Shown: positions 24,209-32,196 of the stretch, one piece after another
How positions within the stretch are numbered: the stretch's first letter is position 1
Layout: every line of letters starts with the position of its first letter
Assembly: GCA_017519975.1 (NCBI GenBank)
Contig: JAFWRM010000001.1
Span: 1-64,000 of the forward strand
DNA: 64,000 nucleotides
Source of the DNA: Oscillospiraceae bacterium
GTDB taxonomy: Bacteria; Bacillota; Clostridia; Oscillospirales; Oscillospiraceae
Reading direction: 5' to 3'
Program-made: the position numbers and the translations under genes
The notes under the pieces: generated by a model
Database searches by the model: none
What the model was told of the DNA's origin: nothing
What the model saw: only the letters and a program-made list of their open reading frames with translations

Positions 24209-26392
24209 TCATTCATTTGAAAGGCCGGCCCGCGCCTGTCTTTCTTTTCTGCAGTTTTCGACGAAGAGCACCCGGGGAGGCTCTCCGTAGTCCCGCGGTC
24301 CAGGCTTCGGCCGTTCGGGCAGAAGCCCCAGGCTTTCCATGCGGTCGGCCACGTCGGCCAGGCCGTGCGCCTCGTACGTTTCCCGGTACGGCCAGCCCGT
24401 CGCCGGATCCCAGCCTCTGGCTTCATACACCAGATCCACCATCTCGTTGAACTGCTGCCAGTCCGCGGTCTCGTTCCAGGAATCCGGGATCGACACGACC
24501 CGCCATATCTCCTCGATCTCCCGGCGGCGGGTCCGCCCGTGGTTGCGGATGAGGATGGCGCGGAACAGCAGTTTCGACCGTTCGGCCGCCCGCGTCAGTT
24601 CCTCCGGCGTCATGGCGTATCCCGTAGCGGCGGTGAACATCTCCGCTTCCATCTCCGGCCACCAGGGATGCGGGCTCTGCCACTCACAGCTCATGACGGA
24701 GTCCTTGATCTCGGCGTTGTTCTGCACGTTGATGATGGCCTCGATCAGGTGCGGGCTGTGGTAGGGATCGGCCATGGCCTCCTCGTGGTACTCAAATTTG
24801 CTGTGGAAATGCTCCACCGTATTGGCGTCCCGGGTGGACAGCATGCGGTTGATGTTGGCGGCCAGCCACGTGGGCTTTTCCACGCTGCCCTCGTAGCCGC
24901 GGCCCTGCCAGTGCACGCTCTGCCCCCAGCCGCCGTGAAGGCTGACCGGGATGTCCAGCCGCTGCCCGTCCAGCTCGGCGGAGTATCTGCCGTGGTAGAT
25001 CGATTCGCTGAATTTCTCATACCCCAGCTTCCGGATGGCCCGCGCCATGCCCTCGGCAAACAGGTCGCCGTAGTATCCGCGCCGTTCCACCAGGTTCAGC
25101 AGGAAGGTCTTCAGGAATTCCAGATCCTCCACATCGGGCGTACGCCCCGTACCGAGGTCGCTGCCCTCCAGCAGGCCTTCCTTCGCGCACATGGCCAGCC
25201 ACGTCAGCAGCCACACGTCGATCTCCCATTTATCGATGCCGTAGTCGTTGCAGATGTCGTTGATGACGGTCCCGCGCTCGTAATCCGGCTTCCAGAGGTT
25301 GTAGACGTCCGGCCGGATGGGCTTGGCCTGGGCCTCGAAATCCGGATCGGAGAAGTCCGGCTCCGGAAAATCCCGCCCCAGCAGCTTGCAGGGCGCGCAG
25401 TAATTTTTCTCCGTCGGCCAGAACTGCCCCACGGTGGCCGGCAGATCCGTCTGCCAGTTGTAGGTGCTCGTGCTGACGCACTTTTCAATGTGATTGGCGC
25501 TCCCTCCGTCCGCCGTCGGTCCGTTCATCATCAGGGCGTTGCAGCGCTGATTGCAGCCGGGGGAGCAGGCCACGTTGCCGCGGTCGTACTTCACGTCGAA
25601 TTCCGCGCCGGGAACGCCGAACTTTTCCAGATGCAGCACCGGCGAAGGCCGCATGCTGGGATTGTTCATGTGCAGGCGCAGATACAGCAGCTTGTCGATG
25701 TCCGCCGGCACCACCACTCCGGTACCGTGCACCGTGATGGCCTTGAGCTTCTTGCTGCCCCACACGGCGCCGAAGCCGCCCTTGCCGAACACGCAGTCGT
25801 TGGCGGAGGTCACGGTGGCCAGGCGCACCAGCTTCTCCCCCGCCGGTCCGATCACCATGGACTTGAACTCCCGTCCGTATTTTTCCTCCAGAGCCCGCTG
25901 CGCATCATGCACGCGCAGGCCCCACAGGTCGTCCGCCGGAAGGATCTGAATGTCGTCGTCTTCGATCCGGATGTGCACCGGCCGTTCGGCCCTGCCCTGG
26001 ATGATGAAGCCGTCGTACCCGGCGTACTTCAGTTCGGTGGCGAACCATCCCCCGATGTTGCCCCAGGTGAACTGCTCCGGATCTACGGCGGCGCCGACCG
26101 CACCGGCGGCGCTGCGTCCGCCCGCGGGGATGCCCGTTCCGGTCGTGGGCCCGTTCATGTAGATGAACTTGTTGGCCTCGTCGAACGCCCCCACGCCGGG
26201 GCCGACCTCATCCCAGAAGATGCGGTTGACGATCATGCGGCCGCCCACGTATTCCGGCACGTAGCGGTAGGTATCCAGCGTGGAGATCTCGCCGGTGGTC
26301 AGATCGATGCGCGCGATGCGCCCGCTGTAGCCGTACAGGCCCCTGGTGTTGGCGGGGTTTTCGAGAATGTCTTTTTTCGTATAATTCGGCAT
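24209..26392 (-). CDS. Aldehyde:ferredoxin oxidoreductase family protein (long, YdhV-like)
   Basis: A 727-residue tungsto/molybdo-pterin enzyme family member, longer than the roughly 610-residue classical AOR and close to YdhV (about 700). The N-terminal domain begins YSGRIARIDLTTGEI and holds GPTTGTGIPAGGRSA. The cluster ligands read ACSPGCNQRC, a C-x3-C-x3-C spacing instead of the classical C-x2-C-x3-C, with a later Cys in SVMSCEW. A ferredoxin gene lies 12 bases upstream, as YdhY lies beside YdhV. It should oxidise aldehydes or reduce acids at low potential with ferredoxin; the actual substrate is unknown. Confidence 0.9.
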   Translation of the reverse strand: MPNYTKKDILENPANTRGLYGYSGRIARIDLTTGEISTLDTYRYVPEYVGGRMIVNRIFWDEVGPGVGAFDEANKFIYMNGPTTGTGIPAGGRSAAGAVGAAVDPEQFTWGNIGGWFATELKYAGYDGFIIQGRAERPVHIRIEDDDIQILPADDLWGLRVHDAQRALEEKYGREFKSMVIGPAGEKLVRLATVTSANDCVFGKGGFGAVWGSKKLKAITVHGTGVVVPADIDKLLYLRLHMNNPSMRPSPVLHLEKFGVPGAEFDVKYDRGNVACSPGCNQRCNALMMNGPTADGGSANHIEKCVSTSTYNWQTDLPATVGQFWPTEKNYCAPCKLLGRDFPEPDFSDPDFEAQAKPIRPDVYNLWKPDYERGTVINDICNDYGIDKWEIDVWLLTWLAMCAKEGLLEGSDLGTGRTPDVEDLEFLKTFLLNLVERRGYYGDLFAEGMARAIRKLGYEKFSESIYHGRYSAELDGQRLDIPVSLHGGWGQSVHWQGRGYEGSVEKPTWLAANINRMLSTRDANTVEHFHSKFEYHEEAMADPYHSPHLIEAIINVQNNAEIKDSVMSCEWQSPHPWWPEMEAEMFTAATGYAMTPEELTRAAERSKLLFRAILIRNHGRTRRREIEEIWRVVSIPDSWNETADWQQFNEMVDLVYEARGWDPATGWPYRETYEAHGLADVADRMESLGLLPERPKPGPRDYGEPPRVLFVENCRKERQARAGLSNE

Positions 26393-26404
26393 GCCTTCGC
26401 CCCC

Positions 26405-26941
26405 TTACCTTCCCTCCGGACGCACTCCGTCCGGAAGCAGCACGGAACCGCTGCTCAGGCCCAGGCACTGCACGGGGCACCATCGGATACACTGTGGGCC
26501 GTCCGGGTTGCCCCGGCACAGGTCGCATTTGACCGCTTTCCACTTCTTCCGGTCGCGATCCCTTTTCATGGAGATGCGGGAGGGCGTAAAGCGGCACGCG
26601 CGCATGCATTTTCCGCAGCCGATGCAGTTTTCCTCATCCACGTAGACCACGCCCGTTTCCGGATCGACGCACATGGCGCTGTCCTTCTTCGGGCAGGCCT
26701 CGTAACACGGCCGGTCGGCGCACTGCTGGCACGCCAGCACCGTGTGGACCATCGACCGGGCGTCCAGGTCCACCTGAATGCGGCTGTTGCTGCGCCCCGT
26801 GACTCCTTCATGGCTCAGTCCGCACACGATCGTGCAGGACACGCAGCCGGTGCAGAAGGAATACTCCGGAGAATACTGTACGATATGGTCGCCGCAGGAA
26901 AACTCCTGTCCCGCCGCGCTGCCTCTGCTTTCTTCGGGCAC
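26405..26941 (-). CDS. 4Fe-4S ferredoxin-type electron-transfer protein for the AOR
   Basis: A 178-residue iron-sulfur protein with an array of Cys motifs: CTGCVSCTIVC, CQQCADRPCYEACP, CIGCGKCMRACR and CDLC...CIRWCP. This is the four-cluster layout of the HycB/DmsB/YdhY family, adapted to an AOR partner. I chose the GTG at 26941 because AAAGGGGTGGGG precedes it and the family begins shortly before the first cluster; the frame is open further up but overlaps the promoter. It is the first gene of the Fd-AOR-SDR operon. Confidence 0.87.
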   Translation of the reverse strand: MPEESRGSAAGQEFSCGDHIVQYSPEYSFCTGCVSCTIVCGLSHEGVTGRSNSRIQVDLDARSMVHTVLACQQCADRPCYEACPKKDSAMCVDPETGVVYVDEENCIGCGKCMRACRFTPSRISMKRDRDRKKWKAVKCDLCRGNPDGPQCIRWCPVQCLGLSSGSVLLPDGVRPEGR

Positions 26942-26971
26942 GGTCCCCACCCCTTTCTGTTTTCCGTAAAA

Positions 26972-27001
26972 AGTATACCCGTCCCGCGCGACTTTTGTCA
27001 A
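26972..27001 (-). promoter_or_regulatory. Promoter of the Fd-AOR-SDR operon
   Basis: Perfect TTGACA (26996-27001), 18-base spacer and TATACT (26972-26977) on the minus strand, about 30 bases before the GTG start. Confidence 0.8.
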
Positions 27002-27045
27002 TGCGCCGCAGTCCTCGCGCCGCGCCGGAAAAGCCCCCTTCGCCC

Positions 27046-27072
27046 TTGCGCTTTTCCGCGATCTGGTATAAT
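27046..27072 (+). promoter_or_regulatory. Promoter of the MFS transporter
   Basis: Perfect TATAAT (27067-27072) with a weak TTGCGC at 27046-27051 and a 15-base spacer. It diverges from the AOR operon promoter. Confidence 0.5.
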
Positions 27073-27103
27073 CTTTACAGAAAAACGAGGAAGGACCGTC
27101 CCC

Positions 27104-28306
27104 ATGAAACAAACGTATTCCCGCTACCGCTGGGTCATTCTCCTGCTGGCGTTCATCCCGCCCACGCTGCTGACCCTGTGCCAGTATCAGTCCACCGCGT
27201 ACGCGCCGGAGCTGATGCGTCAGTTCTCTCTGACCGACCAGCAGTACACCACCGTGGCCACGGCCCCCATGCTGCTGGGCGTATTCATCAGCTTCCTTGC
27301 CGGGACCATGGGCGACCGCTTCGGCGTGAAGAAGACGGTCACCGTGGCCGTGATCATCTCCGCGCTGTGCGCCCTCGCCCGGGCTTTCGTCAGCGGTTAT
27401 CCCGGCCTGCTGGCCGTCACCGTGCTGATGGGGTGCGTCGGCGTTGTGATCAATTCCAACAACGCCAAGATCATGACGGGCTGGTTCCCTCCGGCTCAGC
27501 TGGGCCTGGCCATCGGCCTTGTAGCCTCCACCGGCAACTCCGGAACCATCATCGCCATGGCTCTGGGCAAGAGCCTGAGCCCCTCCGTCTCAACGGCGTT
27601 TCTCTGCAGCGGCATCGCCTTTGCCGTCGCCGCCATTCTGTGGATCCTGCTGTTCCGGGACCGTCCGAAAGGGAGCTCCCCGGACGAAAAGATCCCCGAC
27701 AGCCGTCCAAAAACGCGGCTTGGCGCCGTTCTGAAGAACCGCACCGTATGGACCGCCGCGCTGGCCGCCGCCTTTTTCATGTGCGTGAACATTTCCGTTT
27801 CCGCCCTTGTCAGCCCCGGTCTGGTGAAGCGCGGAGTGTCTGACGCCTCCGCCAATCTGACCATCGTGATCTTCTCCGTCGCCGCGCTGGCCGCTTCCGT
27901 GCTCATGCCCGGCCTCATCGCCAGGACGAAGAACACGAAGATCACGTGCGCGGTGCTTTCCGTTCTGGCGGGAGCGGCCCTGTACGCCGGCTGGCGGACG
28001 GATTCCATCCTCCTGTGCGATCTTCTCATTCCTCTGTGCGGGCTGTGCCTGGGCGGCCTGCTGCCCACGCTGCTTTCCATTCCCGCCGTTCTTCCGGAGA
28101 TCGGGCCGGATTCGATCGGCGCCGCGGGAGGCCTGATCACCACGGTGATGATGGCCGGCGCTTTCCTCCTGCCCTCCTACGTCGTCACCCCCATTGCCGG
28201 CGGCATCAACGATACGGCCTTCCTTCTGCTGCTGATCGCGTCCGTGATCCTGGGGGCCGTCTTCCTCCTCCTGCCCAACGTCAGCATCCGCAGGGCCGCC
28301 GACTGA
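27104..28306 (+). CDS. Major facilitator superfamily transporter
   Basis: A 400-residue protein with twelve predicted helices in two halves joined by a charged loop near residues 188-208. The MFS signature between helices 2 and 3 reads GTMGDRFGVKK. The N-terminal segment and the Asn-rich helix (GVVINSNNAKIMTGWFPP) recall nitrate/formate-oxalate type anion antiporters, but the substrate cannot be read with confidence. It diverges from the AOR operon, so it may import or export that pathway's acid. An ACGAGGAAGGA site precedes the start. Confidence 0.86.
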   Translation: MKQTYSRYRWVILLLAFIPPTLLTLCQYQSTAYAPELMRQFSLTDQQYTTVATAPMLLGVFISFLAGTMGDRFGVKKTVTVAVIISALCALARAFVSGYPGLLAVTVLMGCVGVVINSNNAKIMTGWFPPAQLGLAIGLVASTGNSGTIIAMALGKSLSPSVSTAFLCSGIAFAVAAILWILLFRDRPKGSSPDEKIPDSRPKTRLGAVLKNRTVWTAALAAAFFMCVNISVSALVSPGLVKRGVSDASANLTIVIFSVAALAASVLMPGLIARTKNTKITCAVLSVLAGAALYAGWRTDSILLCDLLIPLCGLCLGGLLPTLLSIPAVLPEIGPDSIGAAGGLITTVMMAGAFLLPSYVVTPIAGGINDTAFLLLLIASVILGAVFLLLPNVSIRRAAD

Positions 28307-28328
28307 GCGGCAGCCCATGATACGGACA

Positions 28329-28366
28329 GCGGCACGGCGCAACAGCGCCGTGCCGCTTTGCATTTT
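28329..28366 (+). terminator. Terminator of the MFS gene
   Basis: A 12-bp perfect stem (28329-28340 with 28345-28356), AACA loop, followed by TTTGCATTTT. It lies between convergent genes. Confidence 0.82.
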
Positions 28367-28416
28367 CCGCAGCCGTTTTCCTGCCGGCTTTGCCAGGAGC
28401 CTCCGGGAAGGCCGCG

Positions 28417-29067
28417 TCATTTTCCGGACAGGAACGTGATCACGTCGTTCAGATCTCTTTCCACCGTTACGGTCATGGCCCGGATCGCGTCGTCCGGCTG
28501 CTTCAGGTCCGGCACCATGATCGGCATCATGCCGGCCCGGTGCGCCGCGGTGATCCCGTTGAAGGAGTCTTCGATCACGTAGGTATCGGCGGGGCTGACC
28601 CCCATCCGTTCCGCGCAGAGCAGAAAGATCTCCGGTTCCGGCTTGCTGCTGCGGACCATGTCGCCCGTCACGACGGCGCTGAAATAACCGATCAGCCCGG
28701 CGTCCGTCAGCTGGGACACGACCCTCTCCCTGCGGGTGGACGAGGCAAGCCCCATGAGGATCTTCCGGGAGGCGAGGTAGGGAAAAATATCGTATACGCC
28801 CTTTTTCACGGGGATCCCGCTCTTGCCGGCCTGACGGTCGAACGCTTCTCTCACCTGTTCCCGCAGCAGATCGTAGTTCCGGTCCGGACCCAGATGCCGC
28901 GTCACCAGCTCCCGCGTTTTCCGTTCATTCAGACCGATGCAGCGGCCGATCAGCGCGTCCATATCCCCAAGGCCGTTCTCCTCCGCCACCTGACGCCAGG
29001 CGTTCAGATACATGCGTTCCGTATCGAGGATCACGCCATCCATATCGAAAATCACGTGAAAAGCCAA
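28417..29067 (-). CDS. HAD-superfamily phosphatase (beta-phosphoglucomutase-like)
   Basis: A protein of about 216 residues. HAD motif I is FDMDGVILDTE with the nucleophile Asp, motif II is LASSTRRERV, the Lys motif is SSKPEPEIFL, and motif III is YVIEDSFNGI. A helical cap domain lies between motifs I and II (about residues 15-80). This is the subfamily of phosphoglycolate phosphatase and beta-phosphoglucomutase; small phosphorylated metabolites are the usual substrates. The start is uncertain: TTG at 29067 lies close behind GGAACGGAAGG, and a GTG further upstream is possible. Confidence 0.85.
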   Translation of the reverse strand: MAFHVIFDMDGVILDTERMYLNAWRQVAEENGLGDMDALIGRCIGLNERKTRELVTRHLGPDRNYDLLREQVREAFDRQAGKSGIPVKKGVYDIFPYLASRKILMGLASSTRRERVVSQLTDAGLIGYFSAVVTGDMVRSSKPEPEIFLLCAERMGVSPADTYVIEDSFNGITAAHRAGMMPIMVPDLKQPDDAIRAMTVTVERDLNDVITFLSGK

Positions 29068-29135
29068 GCCTTCCGTTCCCCTTTCCTTCGGATCATTCGA
29101 ACGGCGCACCCGTCCCCGGCGCCGTCACGCAGAAA

Positions 29136-29168
29136 ACGTCCGCCGCGGTCTGCATCCGCGGCGGACGT
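29136..29168 (-). terminator. Terminator of the sphingoid-like gene pair
   Basis: A 13-bp perfect stem (29136-29148 with 29156-29168); the minus strand continues TTTTCTG. It follows the SDR stop by about a dozen bases. Confidence 0.82.
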
Positions 29169-29179
29169 CACGCCCATGT

Positions 29180-29986
29180 TCATCTTGCGTACAGCAGCCC
29201 CACCAGCCAGTTCACCAGCCGCACCGGCAGCAGCTTGATCAGCACGCACAGGACCTTATAGGAAAAGCCCAGCGCCATGACGGGCTTGCTGTTTTTTCTC
29301 ATGGCGACGGAGGCGATCATCCGCCCCGCCTTCTCCGGCGCCATCCCGCCGCGCTCGTCCTTTTCCATGCCGGCCACGCTGCGGGCGATGCGCCCGCCGT
29401 AGGCATCATCCCCCTCGGGGTTCTTGCGCCGCGCGTCGGTGAAGCCGGTTCGGATGTCCCCGGGCTGCACCGCGCAGACGGTCACGCCGTAGGGGCGCAC
29501 CTCATTGGCCAGAGCCAGCGAATAGTCGTTGATGGCGGCCTTGCTGCAGGAATAAAAGGTCTGAAACGGGATGGCGGCGGGCGCCGCCACGGAGCTCACG
29601 TTCACGATGCGGCCGCAGGCGCGTCGGCGCATGGAGCCCAGCACCGCGCGTGTCACCGTGGCCATGCCGAAGAAATTCACGTCCATCTGACGGCGTGCTT
29701 CCTCCATGGGGGTGAACTCCACCGCGCCGGAAATGCCGAATCCGGCGTTGTTGACGAGCACGTCGATGTGCCCGACCTCGTCCAGGATCCTGTTCACCGC
29801 TGCGGTCACGGCGTTCTCATCCGTCACGTCCACGCTGAAATGCCGGACACCGTCGGGGCCGCCGGCCTCCCGACGGCTGAATTCATATACCGTGCAGCCC
29901 CTGTCCAGCAGGCACTGACATACGGCTCTGCCGATGCCGGAGGAGCCCCCCGTCACCAAGCAGATCTTCGCCGTTCCGGCGTTCAC
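29180..29986 (-). CDS. SDR oxidoreductase, ketosphinganine-reductase-like by context
   Basis: A 268-residue classical SDR with TGGSSGIGRAV, VNNAGFG, Ser in NVSSVAAP and the catalytic Tyr/Lys in YSCSK. The last 30 residues are hydrophobic (SYKVLCVLIKLLPVRLVNWLVGLLYAR region), which suggests membrane association, as in 3-ketodihydrosphingosine reductases and some lipid-modifying SDRs. Its ATG overlaps the stop of the serine-palmitoyltransferase-like gene (ATGA), so the two act together. That enzyme would make a 3-keto sphingoid base and this SDR would reduce it. The assignment rests on context. Confidence 0.82.
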   Translation of the reverse strand: MNAGTAKICLVTGGSSGIGRAVCQCLLDRGCTVYEFSRREAGGPDGVRHFSVDVTDENAVTAAVNRILDEVGHIDVLVNNAGFGISGAVEFTPMEEARRQMDVNFFGMATVTRAVLGSMRRRACGRIVNVSSVAAPAAIPFQTFYSCSKAAINDYSLALANEVRPYGVTVCAVQPGDIRTGFTDARRKNPEGDDAYGGRIARSVAGMEKDERGGMAPEKAGRMIASVAMRKNSKPVMALGFSYKVLCVLIKLLPVRLVNWLVGLLYAR

Positions 29987-31173
29987 AGTTCGTACCGGCT
30001 CAGGACTTCGGCGATGATGTCCACCGCCTCGTCGATCAGCTCATGGGTGTGGCTGGCCATCAGGCTGGTGCGCAGCAGACACTCGTGCGGAGCGGTCGCC
30101 GGGGGCAGCGAGCTGTTGACGTACACGCCGTGTTCGTAAAGATCCTTCGCGATGGTCAGCGTCGGGATCTCTTCATAGGTGTAGATCGGGATAATGGGGA
30201 CGACCTTCCCGTTGGACGGGCGCATCTTGATCTGCTTTTCGTCCAGCCTCTGGCGCATGTACAGCGCGTTGCCCTGGAGCTTCTCCACCAGTTCCGGATG
30301 AGCTTCCAGGATGCGCAGGGCCGTCAGCGCCGCCGCCGCATTGGCGGGCGGGATGCTGGCTGAGAAAATGAAGGGCCGGGAGCTGTGCTTCACATAGTGC
30401 ACGACGCGCTCAGACGCCGCCATGTAACCGCCCAGGGACGCCAGAGATTTGGAGAAGGTGCCCATGTAAATGTCCACCTGGTCTTCCAGTCCGTAGTAGC
30501 TGGCGGTACCGCGGCCGCCCTCGCCGATCACGCCGAGGCCGTGGGCGTCGTCGACCATGACCCGGGCGCCGTACTGTCTGGCCAGACGGCAGATCTCCGG
30601 CAGGTTGGCAATGTCGCCCCCCATGGAGAACACGCCGTCCGTCACGATCAGGCAGCCCTTGTCCGCGGGCACACGCTGCAGCTTGGCCTCGAGATCGGCC
30701 ATGTCGTTATGCTCATACCGCAGCATCTTGCCGTGGCTCAGCCGGCAGGCGTCGTACAGACTGGCATGGTTCTCCTTGTCCATGATGACGAAATCGTTCA
30801 GCCCCACGACGGCGCTGATGATGCCCAGGTTGGTCTGGAACCCCGTGGACAGCGTGACGACCGCTTCCTTGCGCAGGAACTTTGCCAGTTCCGCCTCCAG
30901 CTCGAGATGGAGCTTCAGCGTTCCGTTGAGGAACCGGGAGCCGGAACACCCGGAGCCCAGGGTCCGGTACGCCTCCATGCCCGCTTCGATGACTTCGGGA
31001 TGCGTGGTGAGCCCCAGATAGTTGTTGGATCCGAGCATGATGCGGCGTTTGCCCTCCATGATGACCTCGGTATCCTGCTTGCTTTCCAGTGCGTGGAAAT
31101 AGGGGTATATGCCCTTCTCCATGATCTGATCGGCCAGATCGGGCTTATAGCACTTTTCAAAGATATCGATCAT
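29983..31173 (-). CDS. Alpha-oxoamine synthase, serine palmitoyltransferase-like
   Basis: A 396-residue PLP enzyme joining an amino acid to an acyl thioester with loss of CO2. Visible features: GSGCSGSRFLNGTLKLHLE near 73-91, the ring-stacking His136 in ENHASLYD, DDAHGLG (208-214) and the PLP Lys242 in GTFSKSLAS, followed by SSRPFIFSASIPP. Serine palmitoyltransferases of Bacteroidetes carry GSRFLNGTL and RPFIFSASIPPA, whereas glycine C-acetyltransferase has GSGVRFICGT. Serine with a fatty acyl thioester is therefore the favoured reaction; KBL or BioF remain alternatives. The start at 31173 has GGAGG eight bases ahead. Confidence 0.82.
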   Translation of the reverse strand: MIDIFEKCYKPDLADQIMEKGIYPYFHALESKQDTEVIMEGKRRIMLGSNNYLGLTTHPEVIEAGMEAYRTLGSGCSGSRFLNGTLKLHLELEAELAKFLRKEAVVTLSTGFQTNLGIISAVVGLNDFVIMDKENHASLYDACRLSHGKMLRYEHNDMADLEAKLQRVPADKGCLIVTDGVFSMGGDIANLPEICRLARQYGARVMVDDAHGLGVIGEGGRGTASYYGLEDQVDIYMGTFSKSLASLGGYMAASERVVHYVKHSSRPFIFSASIPPANAAAALTALRILEAHPELVEKLQGNALYMRQRLDEKQIKMRPSNGKVVPIIPIYTYEEIPTLTIAKDLYEHGVYVNSSLPPATAPHECLLRTSLMASHTHELIDEAVDIIAEVLSRYEL

Positions 31174-31265
31174 ACAATGAACCTCCGTTACCTGCAATGC
31201 GAAACCCTTCGCGCTCAGACCGGCTCTCTCTTCTCTCTCTTTTCTTTTGTCCGATCTGAGTGTTT

Positions 31266-31294
31266 AGTATAACCTCCGCGGCTCTCTTTGTCAA
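31266..31294 (-). promoter_or_regulatory. Promoter of the serine-palmitoyltransferase-like operon
   Basis: Perfect TTGACA (31289-31294), 17-base spacer and TATACT (31266-31271) on the minus strand. The region 31174-31459 otherwise holds only the divergent trmB promoter and AT-rich DNA. Confidence 0.82.
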
Positions 31295-31378
31295 AACTGT
31301 TACAACTAATTACATTGACTCCCTCTTTCTTTGTCATTTTTTTCACGAAAAACACGTTCGCGATCCTGTTTTTTTGTG

Positions 31379-31407
31379 TTGCGGCAGGACGTGGCCTGTG
31401 ATAAACT
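31379..31407 (+). promoter_or_regulatory. Promoter of trmB
   Basis: TTGCGG (31379-31384), 17-base spacer and TAAACT (31402-31407), the same -10 as the pheST promoter. Confidence 0.5.
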
Positions 31408-31459
31408 GATTTTTAATACAGTTATGGCCTCAACGGCCGCAGAAAGGGGCGTTTTCCCT

Positions 31460-32146
31460 TTGCGGATGCGTAAAAAACCGAATCTGATCCCACGCATGGA
31501 ACGCTGCGCCGCCGTACTGGAAAAGCAGCCCGAGGCCCTGCGCGGCCGCTGGAGGGACGGAACGCCCTTCACCGGCCTGTACCTGGAGATCGGGTGCGGC
31601 AAGGGCCGCTTTACCGCGGAAACGGCCGCGGGTCTTCCCGAGATCCTTTACATAGCCGTAGAACGGGTCCCGGACGCCATGGTCGTGGCTATGGAGCGGG
31701 TCTGCGCCGCCGGCCTTTCCAACGTCCGCTTCATCGACGCGGACGCACGCACCCTCGGAGAGCTGTTTGCCATGGGGGAAGCCGACCGCATCTACATCAA
31801 TTTCTGCGATCCTTGGCCCAGCCGGCGTCACGCAAAGCGCCGTCTCACCTCTCCGGATTTTCTCCGTCTGTATGAGCAGGTGCTCCGTCCGGGTGGGGAG
31901 ATCCATTTCAAAACGGACAACGCGCCGCTGTTCGAGTACTCCCTGGAGTGCTTCCGGAAGCGCGGCTGGTCCCTCAGCGAGGTGACCCGGGATCTTCACG
32001 CCGCCGGTCCCTGCGGCGTGATGACGGATTATGAGGAAAAGTTCTTCCGCCAGGGCGTTCCCATCAACCGGTGCGTCGCCCGCCGGCCGGACGTCCCGCT
32101 TCCGGAGCCCGTCACCGCATGCGAAGAAAACAAGGAAGAAGAATGA
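31460..32146 (+). CDS. trmB: tRNA (guanine-N7-)-methyltransferase
   Basis: A 228-residue SAM-dependent enzyme that methylates G46 in the variable loop of tRNAs. The SAM site is LEIGCGKGRFTAE, and the catalytic/tRNA signature is DPWPSRRHAKRRL. The C-terminal part has the family's FKTDN and TDYEEKF segments. I chose the TTG at 31460: it gives the standard N-terminus MRMRKKP and lies ten bases after AAAGGGG. The next ATG would remove two residues of it. Confidence 0.92.
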   Translation: MRMRKKPNLIPRMERCAAVLEKQPEALRGRWRDGTPFTGLYLEIGCGKGRFTAETAAGLPEILYIAVERVPDAMVVAMERVCAAGLSNVRFIDADARTLGELFAMGEADRIYINFCDPWPSRRHAKRRLTSPDFLRLYEQVLRPGGEIHFKTDNAPLFEYSLECFRKRGWSLSEVTRDLHAAGPCGVMTDYEEKFFRQGVPINRCVARRPDVPLPEPVTACEENKEEE

Positions 32147-32196
32147 AATACACAGAGAGCAACCGCCGCCCGCACACAGAAAAGGAGTGACTGACA

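Noticed and set aside
24365-28306. A 1313-codon open frame on the plus strand
   Set aside because: Most of it is antisense to the AOR and ferredoxin genes. Only its last 400 codons are real, and those are the MFS transporter starting at 27104.
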